Origin: Camelus bactrianus
Lineage: Eukaryota; Chordata; Mammalia; Artiodactyla; Camelidae
DNA: 64,000 nt
NCBI RefSeq assembly: GCF_048773025.1
Contig: NC_133546.1
Location: 64,131,001-64,195,000 of the forward strand
Reading direction: 5' to 3'
Shown here: positions 34,200 to 45,112 of the stretch, in pieces
Position numbering within the stretch: the stretch's first letter is position 1
Layout: the number at the start of each line of letters is the position of its first letter
Translations under genes and position numbers: made by a program
The notes under the pieces: model-generated
Told to the model about the DNA's origin: nothing
Seen by the model: only the letters and a program-made list of their open reading frames with translations
Databases searched by the model: none

Positions 34200-37100
34200 C
34201 CATAACATAACAAGGAGAAAGTGTGCAGCTGGCATGAGCCTTCAGCAAGCACCTCAGATTGTTGGGTTTCTTAATGAAACCTTCATTCCTGAGGAATCTG
34301 AGCTCTGGATGTCCAAACTGTCTTGAATTGCAGGACTCTTCTGTTAATCTTTACTTCTTGACTTAATAGAGGCACCTTAGGATCAACTGGGTTCTAGCCA
34401 TTCTCCTTCATGGCCCATTTTGCAGCAGTCACTCTATTTCCCCTAGGGAGCCAGGACACTAGGGAAAACATCATTGTTTCTTTTTGCTGTTTTATCTAGT
34501 GTCCCCAGGAGGACCAGATGAAATGATAGATGATAGTTGCTACCTCCAATTTAGTGGTATTATTGTTAAATCCTTTGATGGAATCATTTCTCCTTTGGAT
34601 ATTGAAAACGCAGTAGAGTAAAAAGTCAGGGAGATTGGGAGCAAATATTTTGTGAATGAGTCGTTGGGTGTAACTGTAAGTGGTACCAATCTCACTCACC
34701 CCTGGTGCTGGGACTCATGTCCTCTAGTCATAAACTGATTCCTCTTCAGAGCATTTACCATATCCTGTAGGACAGCATTTCAAGATTGCAAAATGTTATG
34801 TACTACTTGACATGATATTTAATAAGCAATTCCAGCCACGTCTGGGTGGTGGGGAAACAGATATAACCAGTGAATTTTTATTGCATTTACTTAATCCTGT
34901 TTTTTTTTTTTTTTCTAATGGAGGTACTGGGAATACAACCCAGAACCTTGTGCATGCTAAGCATGCACGCTACCACTGAGCTACCTGCTCCCCCCAACTT
35001 CTTTCTTTTTATAATAAAAGGACTTCCTTGGTGCCACACAACATTGCTTCTGCATTCCATGAGGATGAAAAAGCCATCCAATGAGTCCATGGTTGCTGTT
35101 ACTTGAAAAGACTGTCCAACATGGAAGGCATATCCAAGTCCAGAATAAGTATTTGCTCTAGGGGATGTAGCAGGATTCAGCATTATCCATCTGCCACAAG
35201 ATGGCTTCATGGTTCAATTAAGTATTTGACCGTATCAGAGAGTCTGGGCTGTTGTTAACAGATTTGGCAACTGACTGGGACAATAGCCAGACAATCACAG
35301 TGAGAACAGATCCTTCTTGATGAGTCTGTGTATTACCTCTGTCTCTGCCAATATGAACGATAGTTCAGAAGCCCAATGAACAAGGATTGGCAGGCCGGAT
35401 ATACTGAAGGTTAGTTGAGCTCTCCCTAATTACCAAGAAGCTTCTTTGTGATAAAGTTGTTATAATCAGCATCAATGTGAGACACAGATATTCTTGTCAT
35501 CAATCCTCTGATCTGGCCTCTTCTAAGAACTTGACAATCCATCCAGTCAAACCAGTCAAGACCTTCTTTTGGGCTATGTGGACAAAAAATATACTTGAAG
35601 CTCTGCCCACTGGCAATATTTCTTTTCTTTCTCTTCAGGGCCACCCCAGGGTGGGCTCTCATATCGTGGTGGTCTACCTCTGCCTGTTGTCAGCCACAGA
35701 TTTCTCTTCCATATCACCTAGTCATAGGGAACTTCCCATGAAGCACTGTGAGCCCATGAAGGGAGCTGAGGGAGGGATGGCAGCATTGGGAGATGTAGCC
35801 CTGCTAGAAAAGTGCACATTGTTCTTTTTAAGTTTTTTCCTCGAGGATCTTCCTAAGGCTGGTCTCTAATACACCAACATCTCCTTGATTATGGAGTACA
35901 TTGCTTACGGTCAGCTAGGTAGAGCTAGGTAAGATCTGAAAACTCCAAGTTTATGATGGTCAGCTGAGGTTCCTGATCACCAGATGTCCCATGGTCTCAG
36001 TGACAAGCAAACCATTATTTTCCAAAAAAATAATAGTCACACACCAAAGAGGACATGGCTTTCTTCAAAAATCTTGGTAGCCTTCACTGTGATTCCTCTG
36101 CTGGGATTTTACCACAAGCTTAAAACATTATCTTCATCTGCCTAAGGCATTTAAAGTGCCATACCATTGAATTGGCTGAGTAATGGAGAGTCAAAGGGCA
36201 GAGCTGTTTATGGTATAGCTCAGACAAGATAAAAACTCTTCTCTTGCTCTGGGCCTTATTCAAATCAAGTAGAGTTTCAGATCACCATATAAACAAGTTA
36301 CTTTGTAAATATGGTAATATATAGGTTTCAAAATGCAAAGAATTGTATAGATATGAAACTGCAACTAATTTTTAATTTTGCAGGGGATATCCTGTCTTGT
36401 GCCAGGTTACCAGTCTGCCAAAAACTTCACTGAGCTATCAGATCCCTCTAATCTTGTGATGCATACCTCCCATGTTCTGATGAGACGGTGTGTAACTTGG
36501 GCCTCTAGCCAACTTGCTATTTCTGCTCCTAAGGTTATATCAGTGTTATTATCAATGTGGTGAACCAGTGAGATAAGTTGTAGACTGGGAAATAGTCAAC
36601 AGCCTTGATAACTAAATTGTGGCCCAGAGTTGGGAAGTAGACGTATCCTGAGGCAGGATAACATAGATGTACTAGTCTCTATTCCAGGGGAATCTAATGG
36701 TTTCCGGTGGTCTCTGCTTGTTGAAACTGAAAAAAAAAAAAAAAAAAATCACTGGATCAATTGCTGGTTACTGGGCGCCATTGGCTATACTAATTTAGTC
36801 CATTAAAATGAGTACATCTGGAGTAGCAGCATTTGTTGGCATCATCAACTAACTCAAGTTATGAAAATTCTTTATTACTTTCTGAGAATCAGTGATATTT
36901 TGCATTAACTAAAGTAGAGGATTAAATTGGACATGTTAGAATCACCACCCTGCGTTTTCTAGCCTTCGACGGTAGCAATAACCTCTATGCTCCTAGGGGT
37001 GTAGCGCTGCTCTTGATTTAACTATTCTGTGCAAAAAGACAGGTCCAGAGGCTCCAGGTGGACCTATTTTTCTAACTCTTACTCTATGAGTTGGAAATCT

Positions 37101-37350
37101 AATGTGATTATTTTTCCAGCTACTGAAATGTATTCAAACGTTATGTTTAAGGGAATAAAACCATGTTCCCATAACCATGGGACCAAGGGAAATAGCCATG
37201 TAATGAGTTGTGGGTCCCACGTACCCAATTGTGAAGGAGTCTTGGGTGAAAATTCTTTTCATAACTTACAGTTCTGGAAGTATAATGGATTGACTATTTC
37301 TGTCTGTGTGTGTTATGGAGGGGTATTTTGGGGCTTGAAGGAATTCAGGG
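34200..37350 (-). mobile_element. ERVL-like internal region (fossil provirus)
   Basis: About 3.1 kb of continuous text that I recognise as antisense internal ERVL (class III) sequence. Landmarks are GCAATTCCAGCCACGTCTGG, GGAAGGCATATCCAAGTCCA, GGGATATCCTGTCTTGTGCC, AATGTGGTGAACCAGTGAGA and GCGTTTTCTAGCCTTCGACG. It is heavily broken, with many interruptions in every frame and no matching LTR seen at either end. It is of eutherian-wide age by family and is nested by a camelid SINE at 34,900. Family assignment is from memory. Confidence 0.55.
34900..34996 (-). mobile_element. camelid SINE within the ERVL-like region
   Basis: Minus-strand tRNA-Ala-like SINE with a poly-T start (reverse of the tail) at 34,900-34,914, then GAGGTACTGGGAATACAACC, TGCATGCTAAGCATGCACGC and CACTGAGCTACCTGCTCCCC. 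The tail is a simple A run without AAAT repeats. No clear target duplication. Confidence 0.9.
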
Positions 37351-38960
37351 AGATCTCAAAAGATTCAAGGTTAAAAAAAAAAAAGAAAAAAGAGAAAAGC
37401 TATGAGGAGTCAGCAAATAACAAACACACACAAAGGGAGATATTTCTCCAAAGTCAGGAACCAAACTGTTCCTGCTGCCAAGAAACTGTGCCTTGCCTGG
37501 TGGCAAGATGCAGCTGGGAAGTTGCTAAACCTAAGGGTCCAGATTAAGCCTAGGAACCTTGAAGGTGGCCTAAGTGGTAAAAGGTTCAGGGCCTACCCTG
37601 GCTCAGGGCTGAGGGAAACCAAATCCTTGATAAAATATCCCTATTTTAGTCTCTCAGGTTTTCCACTAAGATCAACAAATATAAGCCTTTAATTAAAGAT
37701 TACCAAACATGCAAAAGAAATTAAACTACATGAGTGAGAGATAGCATAGGTAACCTTGAAGAGATTAGACCCTCAAAGATTCTGGACATAGGAATCATAA
37801 AATATAGTTCCATAAGATGTGGAACATAAAATGATATTTTATGAAATTAAAAAAAGAAAAGAGAAGATGGGATAACCAAAGTGTGCAAGCTACAAGGCAC
37901 TATTTAAAATGTCTGGGCATATATAAAAAATATGAAATACGTTTTTTAGAAATGAAAAATGTAGTTGTTGAAAAATTAACAGATAGTTAAAGAGCAGATT
38001 AGATATAAGGGAAGAGAAATAAGTTAACTGGGAGACAGACCTGAAGAAATTACTTAGAATGCAACACAAAGAAATAAGGAGGCGTAAAGTATGAAAGAAA
38101 TGTTAAGAGATGTGGAAGATAGAAAGAGAAGGTCTAACACCATGTTACTTGAAGTATGATGTATGAAACAGTAGCAAGAGTCTCACTTGGGAGATTGTGA
38201 GAAATTCAAACTCAGCCTCACTGATGACCACTTGAATCCAAATCTGCATTGGTCAGTAAACTCCCCAGGTAATTCATATGCCCCTAAAAATTTGAGAAGC
38301 ATTGAGTGAACAAATACATAATTAGGATCCCAGAGAGAGAATATACAGAGAATGGAGAAGAAGCAAAATTCAAAGAGATAATGATTATACATTTTTCAGA
38401 TCTGATGGATGACATGAATTCATTTATACCAAGAAGGATAAACCAAAAGAAATTTATACCTAGAAACCTATACCTAATGAAACTGTAGAACACTAAAACC
38501 CCAGAAGGAATCCCAAATTTCCAAGAGAGAAAAGATAATTAGACCTCTGATGTCTACAGTGATTTCAACAGCAAAAATAGAAGCAGAAGAAAGTGGAATA
38601 ATATCTTTAAAGTGCTGAAAAACAATTCTCTTGTATCCAACAAAACTACCTTTAAGAATAAAAGGCCAAATAAAGACATTTTCAGATAACCAAAAATGGA
38701 GAGAATTTATCAACAGATCTATACTTAAGAACTTCTAAAGGAAGCATTTAAGAAGAAAGATTATTCTAGAAGGGAGGTCTGAGATGCAAGAGGTCTGAGA
38801 TGAACAAAGAAACTGATAAACTTGTAATTAAGTCTAAACAAATATGATCTGTATAAAATAATATCTGATTTGTGAGAATTAAACAAAAGGGCAGAATTAT
38901 AATATCTAACAACTAATATTATGTAAGTTGGGAGGGGTGGTTAAAATTAAAGTGTTTTTA
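37351..38960 (+). repeat. HAL1/L1 ORF1-region fragment
   Basis: From about 37,690 the plus strand follows the HAL1 or old L1 course: AACTGGGAGACAGACCTGAA, TTACTTAGAATGCAACACAA, GAAGATAGAAAGAGAAGGTC, then CAACAAAACTACCTTTAAGA, AAAGACATTTTCAGATAACC and ACTTCTAAAGGAAGCATTTA. A MER5-like piece splits it at 38,140-38,305. No open frame. The first 340 bp are less certain. Confidence 0.65.
38140..38305 (-). mobile_element. MER5-like MITE within HAL1
   Basis: TGTTACTTGAAGTATGATGT, GAATCCAAATCTGCATTGGT, CTCCCCAGGTAATTCATATG and AAAATTTGAGAAGC resemble a diverged reversed MER5. The HAL1 text resumes on both sides. Confidence 0.55.
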
Positions 38961-39334
38961 AATCTTTGTATCATCTGGGTTGAGGTTAATATGTTAACCA
39001 TGGATTGCACTGTGCTAGGTATTCATGATAAAATTTCTAGGAAAACCCCTAAAACTAAGGAAATAAACAGTACAAGTTTTCAAAAGGAAGTATAATTATC
39101 TGAAAGAGTGTATAACTTCCATTTTAATTTTAAAATAAAATTGTTTACATTAGTTTTAAGTGTATCTAGTATGGAATTATCAAAATACCAAGGCATTTGA
39201 GGATACACTATTACCAAATTAGAAAAAATACAAGAACAAGATTGTTATTAAAGCCAGAAACTTTATATTGCTCTATCTTTCAGTTTAAGCTAGATTGCCA
39301 TTTCACTCTTCCTTCAAAAGTTTTAATAACGATA
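38961..39334. other. unassigned AT-rich DNA
   Basis: Possibly more HAL1/L1 tail. Nothing firm. Confidence 0.35.
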
Positions 39335-39336
39335 TA

Positions 39337-39521
39337 CAGTTGGCCCTCAATATCCGTGGGTTTCTGCATCCTTAACATTCAGCTGTGTCTCAAAGTTGGT
39401 TTAATCCGTGGAGGTGAACTGTATTCACTGTACTACTAAGGGACTTGAGCATCTGTGGATTTTCATATCTGCTGGATATGGGGTACCTGGAACCAATACT
39501 CTGGATACTGAGGGATAACTG
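39337..39521 (+). mobile_element. Tigger/MER2-type MITE (TcMar)
   Basis: The 185-bp element starts CAGTTGGCCCTCAATATCCG TGGG and ends AACCAATACTCTGGATACTG AGGGATAACTG, giving the terminal inverted repeats. A TA dinucleotide flanks each side (39,335-39,336 and 39,522-39,523), the target duplication expected of Tc1/mariner transposons. It is an internally deleted, non-autonomous copy. Confidence 0.85.
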
Positions 39522-39537
39522 TACTTCCTGGTGGAAG

Positions 39538-40261
39538 GTTTTTCTTTTTTCTTTTATTCTGTTTTATAATTTTTATTTTTATTTTTTTAACTTTTTTTCT
39601 ATTGAGTTATAGTCATTTTACAATGTTGTGTCAAATTCCAGCGTAGAGCACAATTTTTCAGTTATACATGAACATACATACATTCATTGTCACATTCTCT
39701 GTCACTGTGAGCCACCACAAGATCCTGTGTGTATTTCCCTGTGCTACACAGTACAATCTTGTTTATCTATTCTACATTTTGAAATCCCAGTCTGTCCCTT
39801 CCCACACCTTGTGCCTCTGGCAACCACAAGTTTGTATTCTATGTCTATGAGTCTGTTTCTGTTTTGTATTTGTGTTCTTTTTTTTTTTTTTTTTTTTAGA
39901 GTCCGCATTTGAGTGATCTCATATGGTATTTTTCTTTCTCTTTCTGGCTTACTTCACTTAGAATGACATTCTCCAGGAACATCCATGGTGCTGCAAATGG
40001 CATTATGGTGTCGGTTTTTATGGCTGAATTGTATTTCATTGTGTAAATATACTACAATTTCTTTAGCCAGTCATCTGTTGATGGACATTTAGGATGTTTC
40101 CATGTCTTGGCTATTGTAAATAGTGCTGCTATGAACATTGGGGTGCAGGTGTCATCCTGAAGTAGGGTTCCTTCTGGATATATGCCCAGGAGCAGGATTC
40201 CTAGTCTTTTGAGGAATGTCCGTACTGTTTTCCACAGTGGCTGCACCAAACTGCATTCCCA
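39538..40261 (-). repeat. LINE-1, 5'-truncated, with 12-bp TSD
   Basis: The minus strand encodes the C-terminal end of L1 ORF2p over 40,052-40,249 (residues such as GIYPEGTLLQ, FTIAKTWKHPKCPSTDDWLK) and then the 3'UTR and a T/C-rich tail start at 39,538. Identical 12-mers TCCTGGTGGAAG lie at 39,526-39,537 and 40,262-40,273. It is the best preserved L1 in the window and so the youngest. The 5' part of ORF2, all of ORF1 and the promoter are missing, so it cannot move. Confidence 0.95.
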
Positions 40262-40273
40262 TCCTGGTGGAAG

Positions 40274-40747
40274 TTTTTTAACTAATCACTCTATCAGAAC
40301 TCTTTCTATAAATTATGGATATAGATTAATACTAATTTTTAGTTCCTATGAATATGCCTCTTTATTTAAAAAAATTAAATTTAGTTACCATTAAACTTAT
40401 TATTAGTGGACATTTGATCAAAATAACACATGTATTCCACATTTTGATCAATATAATTAAACATATAAAGTAAAATTTTATTGCAAATTCATCACTTGTT
40501 GAGATGGTATTGCTTGGTATCAATTAATTTGTGTATCTAAGTATTGCTAGAAACACAAGTTTCAGCAGTAATTGTATCCCTATTTTGTGTTTTATAAAAC
40601 ATAAATTCTAAGAAAAATTTTCACACAAATAAGTTGATGGAAATGGAAGGAGTTTTATTGTCAAAAGTCACCCACAGTGATATTCCTTTAACACAACCAG
40701 ATGACAATTTCCGAAGAAGGGAAGCTGATACGATCTTTTAAAAAAAA
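40274..40747. other. unassigned AT-rich DNA
   Basis: Very AT-rich. Nothing recognised. Confidence 0.4.
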
Positions 40748-41200
40748 ACTTGCAGTGAAATATATGTAACATAAAACTTACCATTTTTTTATTTTTAAGT
40801 GTATTCAGTGGCATTAAGTACATTCATATTGTTGTGCAGCCAGTACCACCAGCCATCTATAGAACTTCTAAAACTGAAACTCTGTACTCATTAGACACTA
40901 ACTCCTCATTCCTCCCTCCCCAGACCCTGGACACCACCATTATACTTTCTGACTCTATGAATATGACTACTCTGTATACCTTATGTAAGTGGAATTATGC
41001 AATGTTTGACCTTTTGTGACTGGCTTATTTCACTGAGCATAATGTCCTCAAGCATAATGTCATTCACGTGGTAGCCTGTATCAGAATTTATTTCCTGAAT
41101 CATATTCCACTGTATGGAATACCACATTTTATTTATCCACTCATCTGTCGATAGACACTTGGGTTGCTACCCCTTTTGGCTGTTGTGAATAATTGCATTC
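40748..41200 (-). repeat. LINE-1 3' end, old (L1M type)
   Basis: GTGTATTCAGTGGCATTAAG, TTGTGCAGCCAGTACCACCA, ACTGGCTTATTTCACTGAGC and ATTTATCCACTCATCTGTCG are the reversed ORF2 end and 3'UTR of an older L1M subfamily, distinct from the 39.5-kb copy. Confidence 0.8.
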
Positions 41201-41658
41201 ATTTTTAATAAGATACATAATGGACAGTTATAATATCCAGCTGAAATGTTCTGCTTCTTATTTTGTCCACATTCAAGTGAGTTTCCTTTAGCCTCTAATG
41301 GGCAAATTACAAAGCAGCAAGCAAGCATAATTCCTCTGACCAAAAAACCAAGTTATAAAAATTTTTCTACTTCTATTTCCTTCCCTGTAAATGTTTATAA
41401 ATTATCTGTGAGAAGTAAAATTAAATGGTCATTCTTTTTGAGCTGCCAGACTGCAGGAACACCAACAACAGTTCCAAGTTCAAGACTTTCCAAATGAAGG
41501 AGGAATTTCACCTGGCTGAGAAGTCTCCTCGCCAGCAATGCCTGCTTTTCCAAGTGTCTCCAGTGTGTTCCAAGCGTAATAATACATCAATTACTATCCC
41601 CCGCTCTTGAAGAATATGCTGACCTCCTCTGCTGTGGTGAATGAATTTTATCAGTCCT
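41201..41658. other. unassigned DNA
   Basis: Nothing recognised. Its last five bases, GTCCT (41,654-41,658), form the left flank repeat of the next LTR. Confidence 0.4.
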
Positions 41659-42238
41659 TGTGTTAGTTTTCTATTGCTGCATAACACATTACTACAAATT
41701 TAGAAGCTTTAAACAACACACGTTTATGAGTACACAGTTCTGTCGATCAGAAGTCTGGGTAGGTTTGACTGTGTCCTATGTATAAGGTCTCACAAGGCTC
41801 AAATCAGGGTGTCAGCTGGGCTGGGCTGGGTTCTTATCCGGGAAATAATCTGCTTCCAAACTCATTCATGCTGTTAGCAGAATCTAGTTCCTCGAGGCTG
41901 TAAATCAGATGTTCCTGTTTGCTTGCTGGCTGTCAGCAAGGAGTTGCTCTCTGCTCCTAAAGGCTGCTTGCCTTCCTTCTCATGAGTCCATTTTCCATCC
42001 TTAAGCCAGCAAAAGCACACTGAGTTCTTCTCCTACTTGAAATTTCTCTGACTTCCTCTTGGGCTTCTGGTTGGAGAAAGCTCTTTGATTTTAAGGGCTC
42101 ATGATTAGTTCAGGCTGCCTGGATTATCTTCCTATCTTAAAGTTAACTCTGCCATACAACATAACATAATCACAGGAATTAAACTTCATCATAGCAATAG
42201 GTTCTGGGGATTAGAGCAGAAAAATCCTGCCTACTATA
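41659..42238 (-). mobile_element. MLT1-type LTR (ERVL-MaLR)
   Basis: An LTR fossil of about 580 bp. TTTTCTATTGCTGCATAACA, CAAGGCTCAAATCAGGGTGT CAGCTGGGCTG, CTCATGAGTCCATTTTCC and CACAGGAATTAAACTTC match reversed MLT1. Flanking GTCCT and GTCCA agree at 4 of 5 bases, as for ERVL-type 5-base target duplications. It is a solo LTR of eutherian-wide age. Confidence 0.7.
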
Positions 42239-42294
42239 GTCCACTTTCTCCTCTCCTCCCCAAATTCACATTCTTCCCAAATGTAAAATCCATC

Positions 42295-44050
42295 CATCTG
42301 TGAAAGCTCATCTCTAAAAAACCCACAAGAAACATTGTACTAAATGGTGAAAGTGTGGATCCTTTCTCCCTAAAATCAGGAACAAAATAGGCATGTCTGT
42401 GCTTACCACTTCTATTCAACACTATACTGGAGGTCTGAAGAGGACAATTAAGCCAGAAAAAGAAATAAAAGTTATTCCTTGGAAAGGAAGAAGTAAAGCT
42501 ATCTTTATTTGCAGATAACAGCATTTTTTGTACCTGTATTTTTTCTTAAGGAATCCTAAAGCTGTTAGAAATAATAAATGAGTTCAGAAAGGTTGCAGGA
42601 TACAAGATCAAAGTACAGAATTTAATTGTATTTCTATACTCTAACAATGAAACAATTCAAAAATGAACTTAAGAAAACAACTCCATTTACAATAGCATCA
42701 AAAAATTACCTAGGAATAAATTTAACATAAGAAGTGTAAAACTTGTACTCTGAAAACTATAAAGCATTGTTGGAGGAAATTAAAGAAGACCTAAACAAAT
42801 GGAAAGACATTCCAAGTTCATGGATTGGGAGACTCAATATTAAGATGGCAGTACTCTTGAAGTTGACCATAGATTCCATCTAATCTCTGTCAGAATCCCA
42901 GGCAGCATTCTTGCAAAAATTGACAAGCTTACCCTATAACTCATATGGAAATGCAAAGAACTCAGAATAACCAAAATAATCTTGAAAAAGGAGAACAAAA
43001 TTGGAGAACTCATACTTCCTCATTTCAAAATTTACCACACAGCTTCAGTATTCAAGGCTGTGTGGTACTGGCAAAAAGATAGACATATAGATCAGTGGAA
43101 TACAATTGAAAGTCCAGAAATAAATCTCTACCCTTTTTGTTAACAGATTTTCAACAAGGGTACCAAGACAATTTAAAATGGAAAAAGAATAGTATTTTCA
43201 GCAAATGGTACTGGGACAGCTGGATAGCCACGTACAACAGAATGAAGCTAGAATGTTACTTCACATCAAACACAAAAATTAACTCAAAATACATTATACA
43301 ACCAAATGTAAGAGGTAAAGCTATAAAAACTCTAAGAAGAAAACATAGGAGTAAGTCTTCATGACCTTATTAGATAGTCAGTGGTTTCTTAGATATGACA
43401 CGAAAAGCATAAGCAACAAAAGAAAAATCAGATGAATTGGAATGCATTAAAATGAAAACATTTTGTATTTCAAAGAGCATCATCAAGAAATTGAAAACAC
43501 AATCCAGAGAATGGTAGAAAGTTTTTGCAAAACATATATCTGGTAAGGGACTTGTATCCAGAATATATAATGAACTCCTACAGCTCAAAAATAAAAAGAC
43601 AAGTAACTCAATTAAAAAACGGGGATAAGATTTGAATAGACATTTCTCTAAAGACTACATACAAAGAATCTATATACAAATGGTCAATAAAGCACATGAA
43701 ATTAGTCATCCGGGAAATACTAACCAAAGCTGTGAGATTACACTTCGTACTCACTGGAATGGTTGTAATAAAAAAGATGGATAGTAAGTATTGATGAGGA
43801 AGTGAAGGCAAGTCTGTAGAGACAGAAAGTAGATTAAGGGTTGTCTGTGCCTGTGGTGGGGGAAAATAGGAGTGACTGCTGAGTATGAGGTTTGGAGGGG
43901 ATGGTGAAGACGTTTTATAATTAGGTAATGATGATAGTTGCATAAGTCTGAATATACAAAAAACCATTGAATAAGTCCACCGTGAAAGCATGGGCTTTCT
44001 GGAATGTGAATTATATCTCAACAAAGTTGTTATTAAGATAAAAAGAAAAT
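42295..44050 (+). repeat. LINE-1 ORF2 3' third and 3'UTR, internally deleted
   Basis: Begins inside ORF2 (ACTAAATGGTGAAAGTGTGG, AATCAGGAACAAAATAGGCA), passes CCTAGGAATAAATTTAACAT and GGCTGTGTGGTACTGGCAAA, and runs to AACTCAATTAAAAAACGGGG near 43,620. Around 43,800 it jumps into the 3'UTR (TTAAGGGTTGTCTGTGCCTG...GAATTATATCTCAACAAAGT). The reading frame is destroyed by many stops. The 188-codon open frame on the other strand at 43,608-44,174 is antisense to this L1. Confidence 0.85.
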
Positions 44051-44417
44051 TTAACCTGACATCAAAGTGTGAGTGATTGGGATGGTTGAGGGAAGTCGAA
44101 TAAGAGGTTAGTAGACTAGTGATTGACTGTTGATTAAGTTCAGTGTTAGTGATGGCAGTGGGGAAAACATGCAAGAACTATCACCAAAGGTAGTCCTAAA
44201 GGATGTAGCAATTCTAACGGGAAGAGGAGCGAGGAAGGAAAGAATAAATAGACTTTGTACCTGGGTGACTCAGAAATGGTTAGGCTGTGGAGAAGTGAGT
44301 GAATGAGAGGCCAGCAGGGACAAAGGATGGGGGCACTAGGATATTGGTTTTGGAGATCTGAGTAGAATGTGAAAGAGGAAAAGAGAGATGGTCAAAAGCC
44401 ACTGAGTGCTCTTACTT
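44051..44417. other. unassigned purine-rich DNA
   Basis: Could be reversed L2 body by its GGAGAAGTGAGTGAATGAGAG-like style, but nothing is firm. Confidence 0.3.
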
Positions 44418-44640
44418 AAAATAACAGCTAACATTTATATAGAACTCACTACGTGCCAGATACCATCCTAAGCACTTAACGTGCGTTAATTCGGTTGAAC
44501 CCTTACAACAACTAGAGGTGGGGACTACAGATCTCTCCAATTTACAAGTGAAGGGACTGAGGCACTGAGACGTTAGTTATTGCTCAAGGCAGACTATGAA
44601 CCTATGCTCTTAACTTCTATACCCATACTGCCTTTGTAGA
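44418..44640 (-). repeat. MIR SINE, reversed
   Basis: TAACAGCTAACATTTATATA, ACTACGTGCCAGATACCATC, TAAGCACTTAACGTGCGTTA, CAACAACTAGAGGTGGGGAC and ACTGAGGCACTGAGACGTTA follow the reversed MIR from tail to core. Confidence 0.85.
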
Positions 44641-44829
44641 GTTTAACAGACAGATAGTAGCCATTTTTAAGTAAAATTCATCTCCTCAATTCACAATGAT
44701 TATTCATTAACCGATGGTTTACAAACAACAAACAAATCATCATGGGGTGTTTTAGTCTTGATTTATGTAACTTGATTGTGGAACTGGCCTGAAACTGAAA
44801 CCAGCCACCTTGATGGCAAATAAACTTAC

Positions 44830-45112
44830 TGTCCTGGGAGTTTGGCGCCTCAGGCGGATGTGAAGGGCAAATTTTAGAGGGATGCCTTCATCAACCAAGG
44901 GTAGGACCAGTGTCTTCTCATCTGCCCTGAGACATTGCCGTCCTCTGTGAATGAAGGTCTGCTCTGTTGGTCTCCCTCTGACTTCGGTAACATATGCAGA
45001 GGATTGCCTTTCTGGAGAGCTTGAGGTTTTACTTCTCCGAGGCATTATTAGTTTTGCAGCTATCTTTCTGGCATGAGTCCTAAAATTTAATTTGCAGAAG
45101 TTAATTGTTTCT
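44830..45112 (-). CDS. candidate coding exon, protein not identified
   Basis: What is seen: on the minus strand an open frame runs through 283 bp. A possible acceptor (ATTATTTTTAG) ends at 45,113, and the segment ends at 44,830 immediately before GTAAGTTTA, a strong donor. The frame stays open across the segment, with an ATG at 45,045-45,043 that has A at -3. From that ATG to the donor is exactly 72 codons, so it ends in phase 0. Five CpGs remain, more than in neighbouring DNA. The peptide starts MPRRSKTSSSPERQSSAYVT, is basic and Ser/Arg-rich at first, and ends LKFALHIRLRRQTPRT. I recognise no domain, signal peptide or membrane segment. Neighbours are an MIR (44,418-44,640) and unassigned DNA. 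I see no partner exon. It may be a first or internal exon of an unknown gene, an unannotated repeat or a chance frame. Confidence 0.3.

Noticed and set aside
37029-37547. 172-codon open frame, plus strand
   Set aside because: Spans the end of the ERVL-like region, an A-rich run giving a lysine stretch, and HAL1-like text, so it is a composite of repeats.
40052-40249. Protein-like frame on the minus strand
   Set aside because: It is real coding ancestry, but of LINE-1 ORF2p C-terminus, not a host gene.
43608-44174. Longest open frame in the window (188 codons, minus strand)
   Set aside because: It lies antisense to a recognisable LINE-1 ORF2/3'UTR and has a low-complexity Ser/Leu/Pro composition. 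No splice signals or protein similarity.
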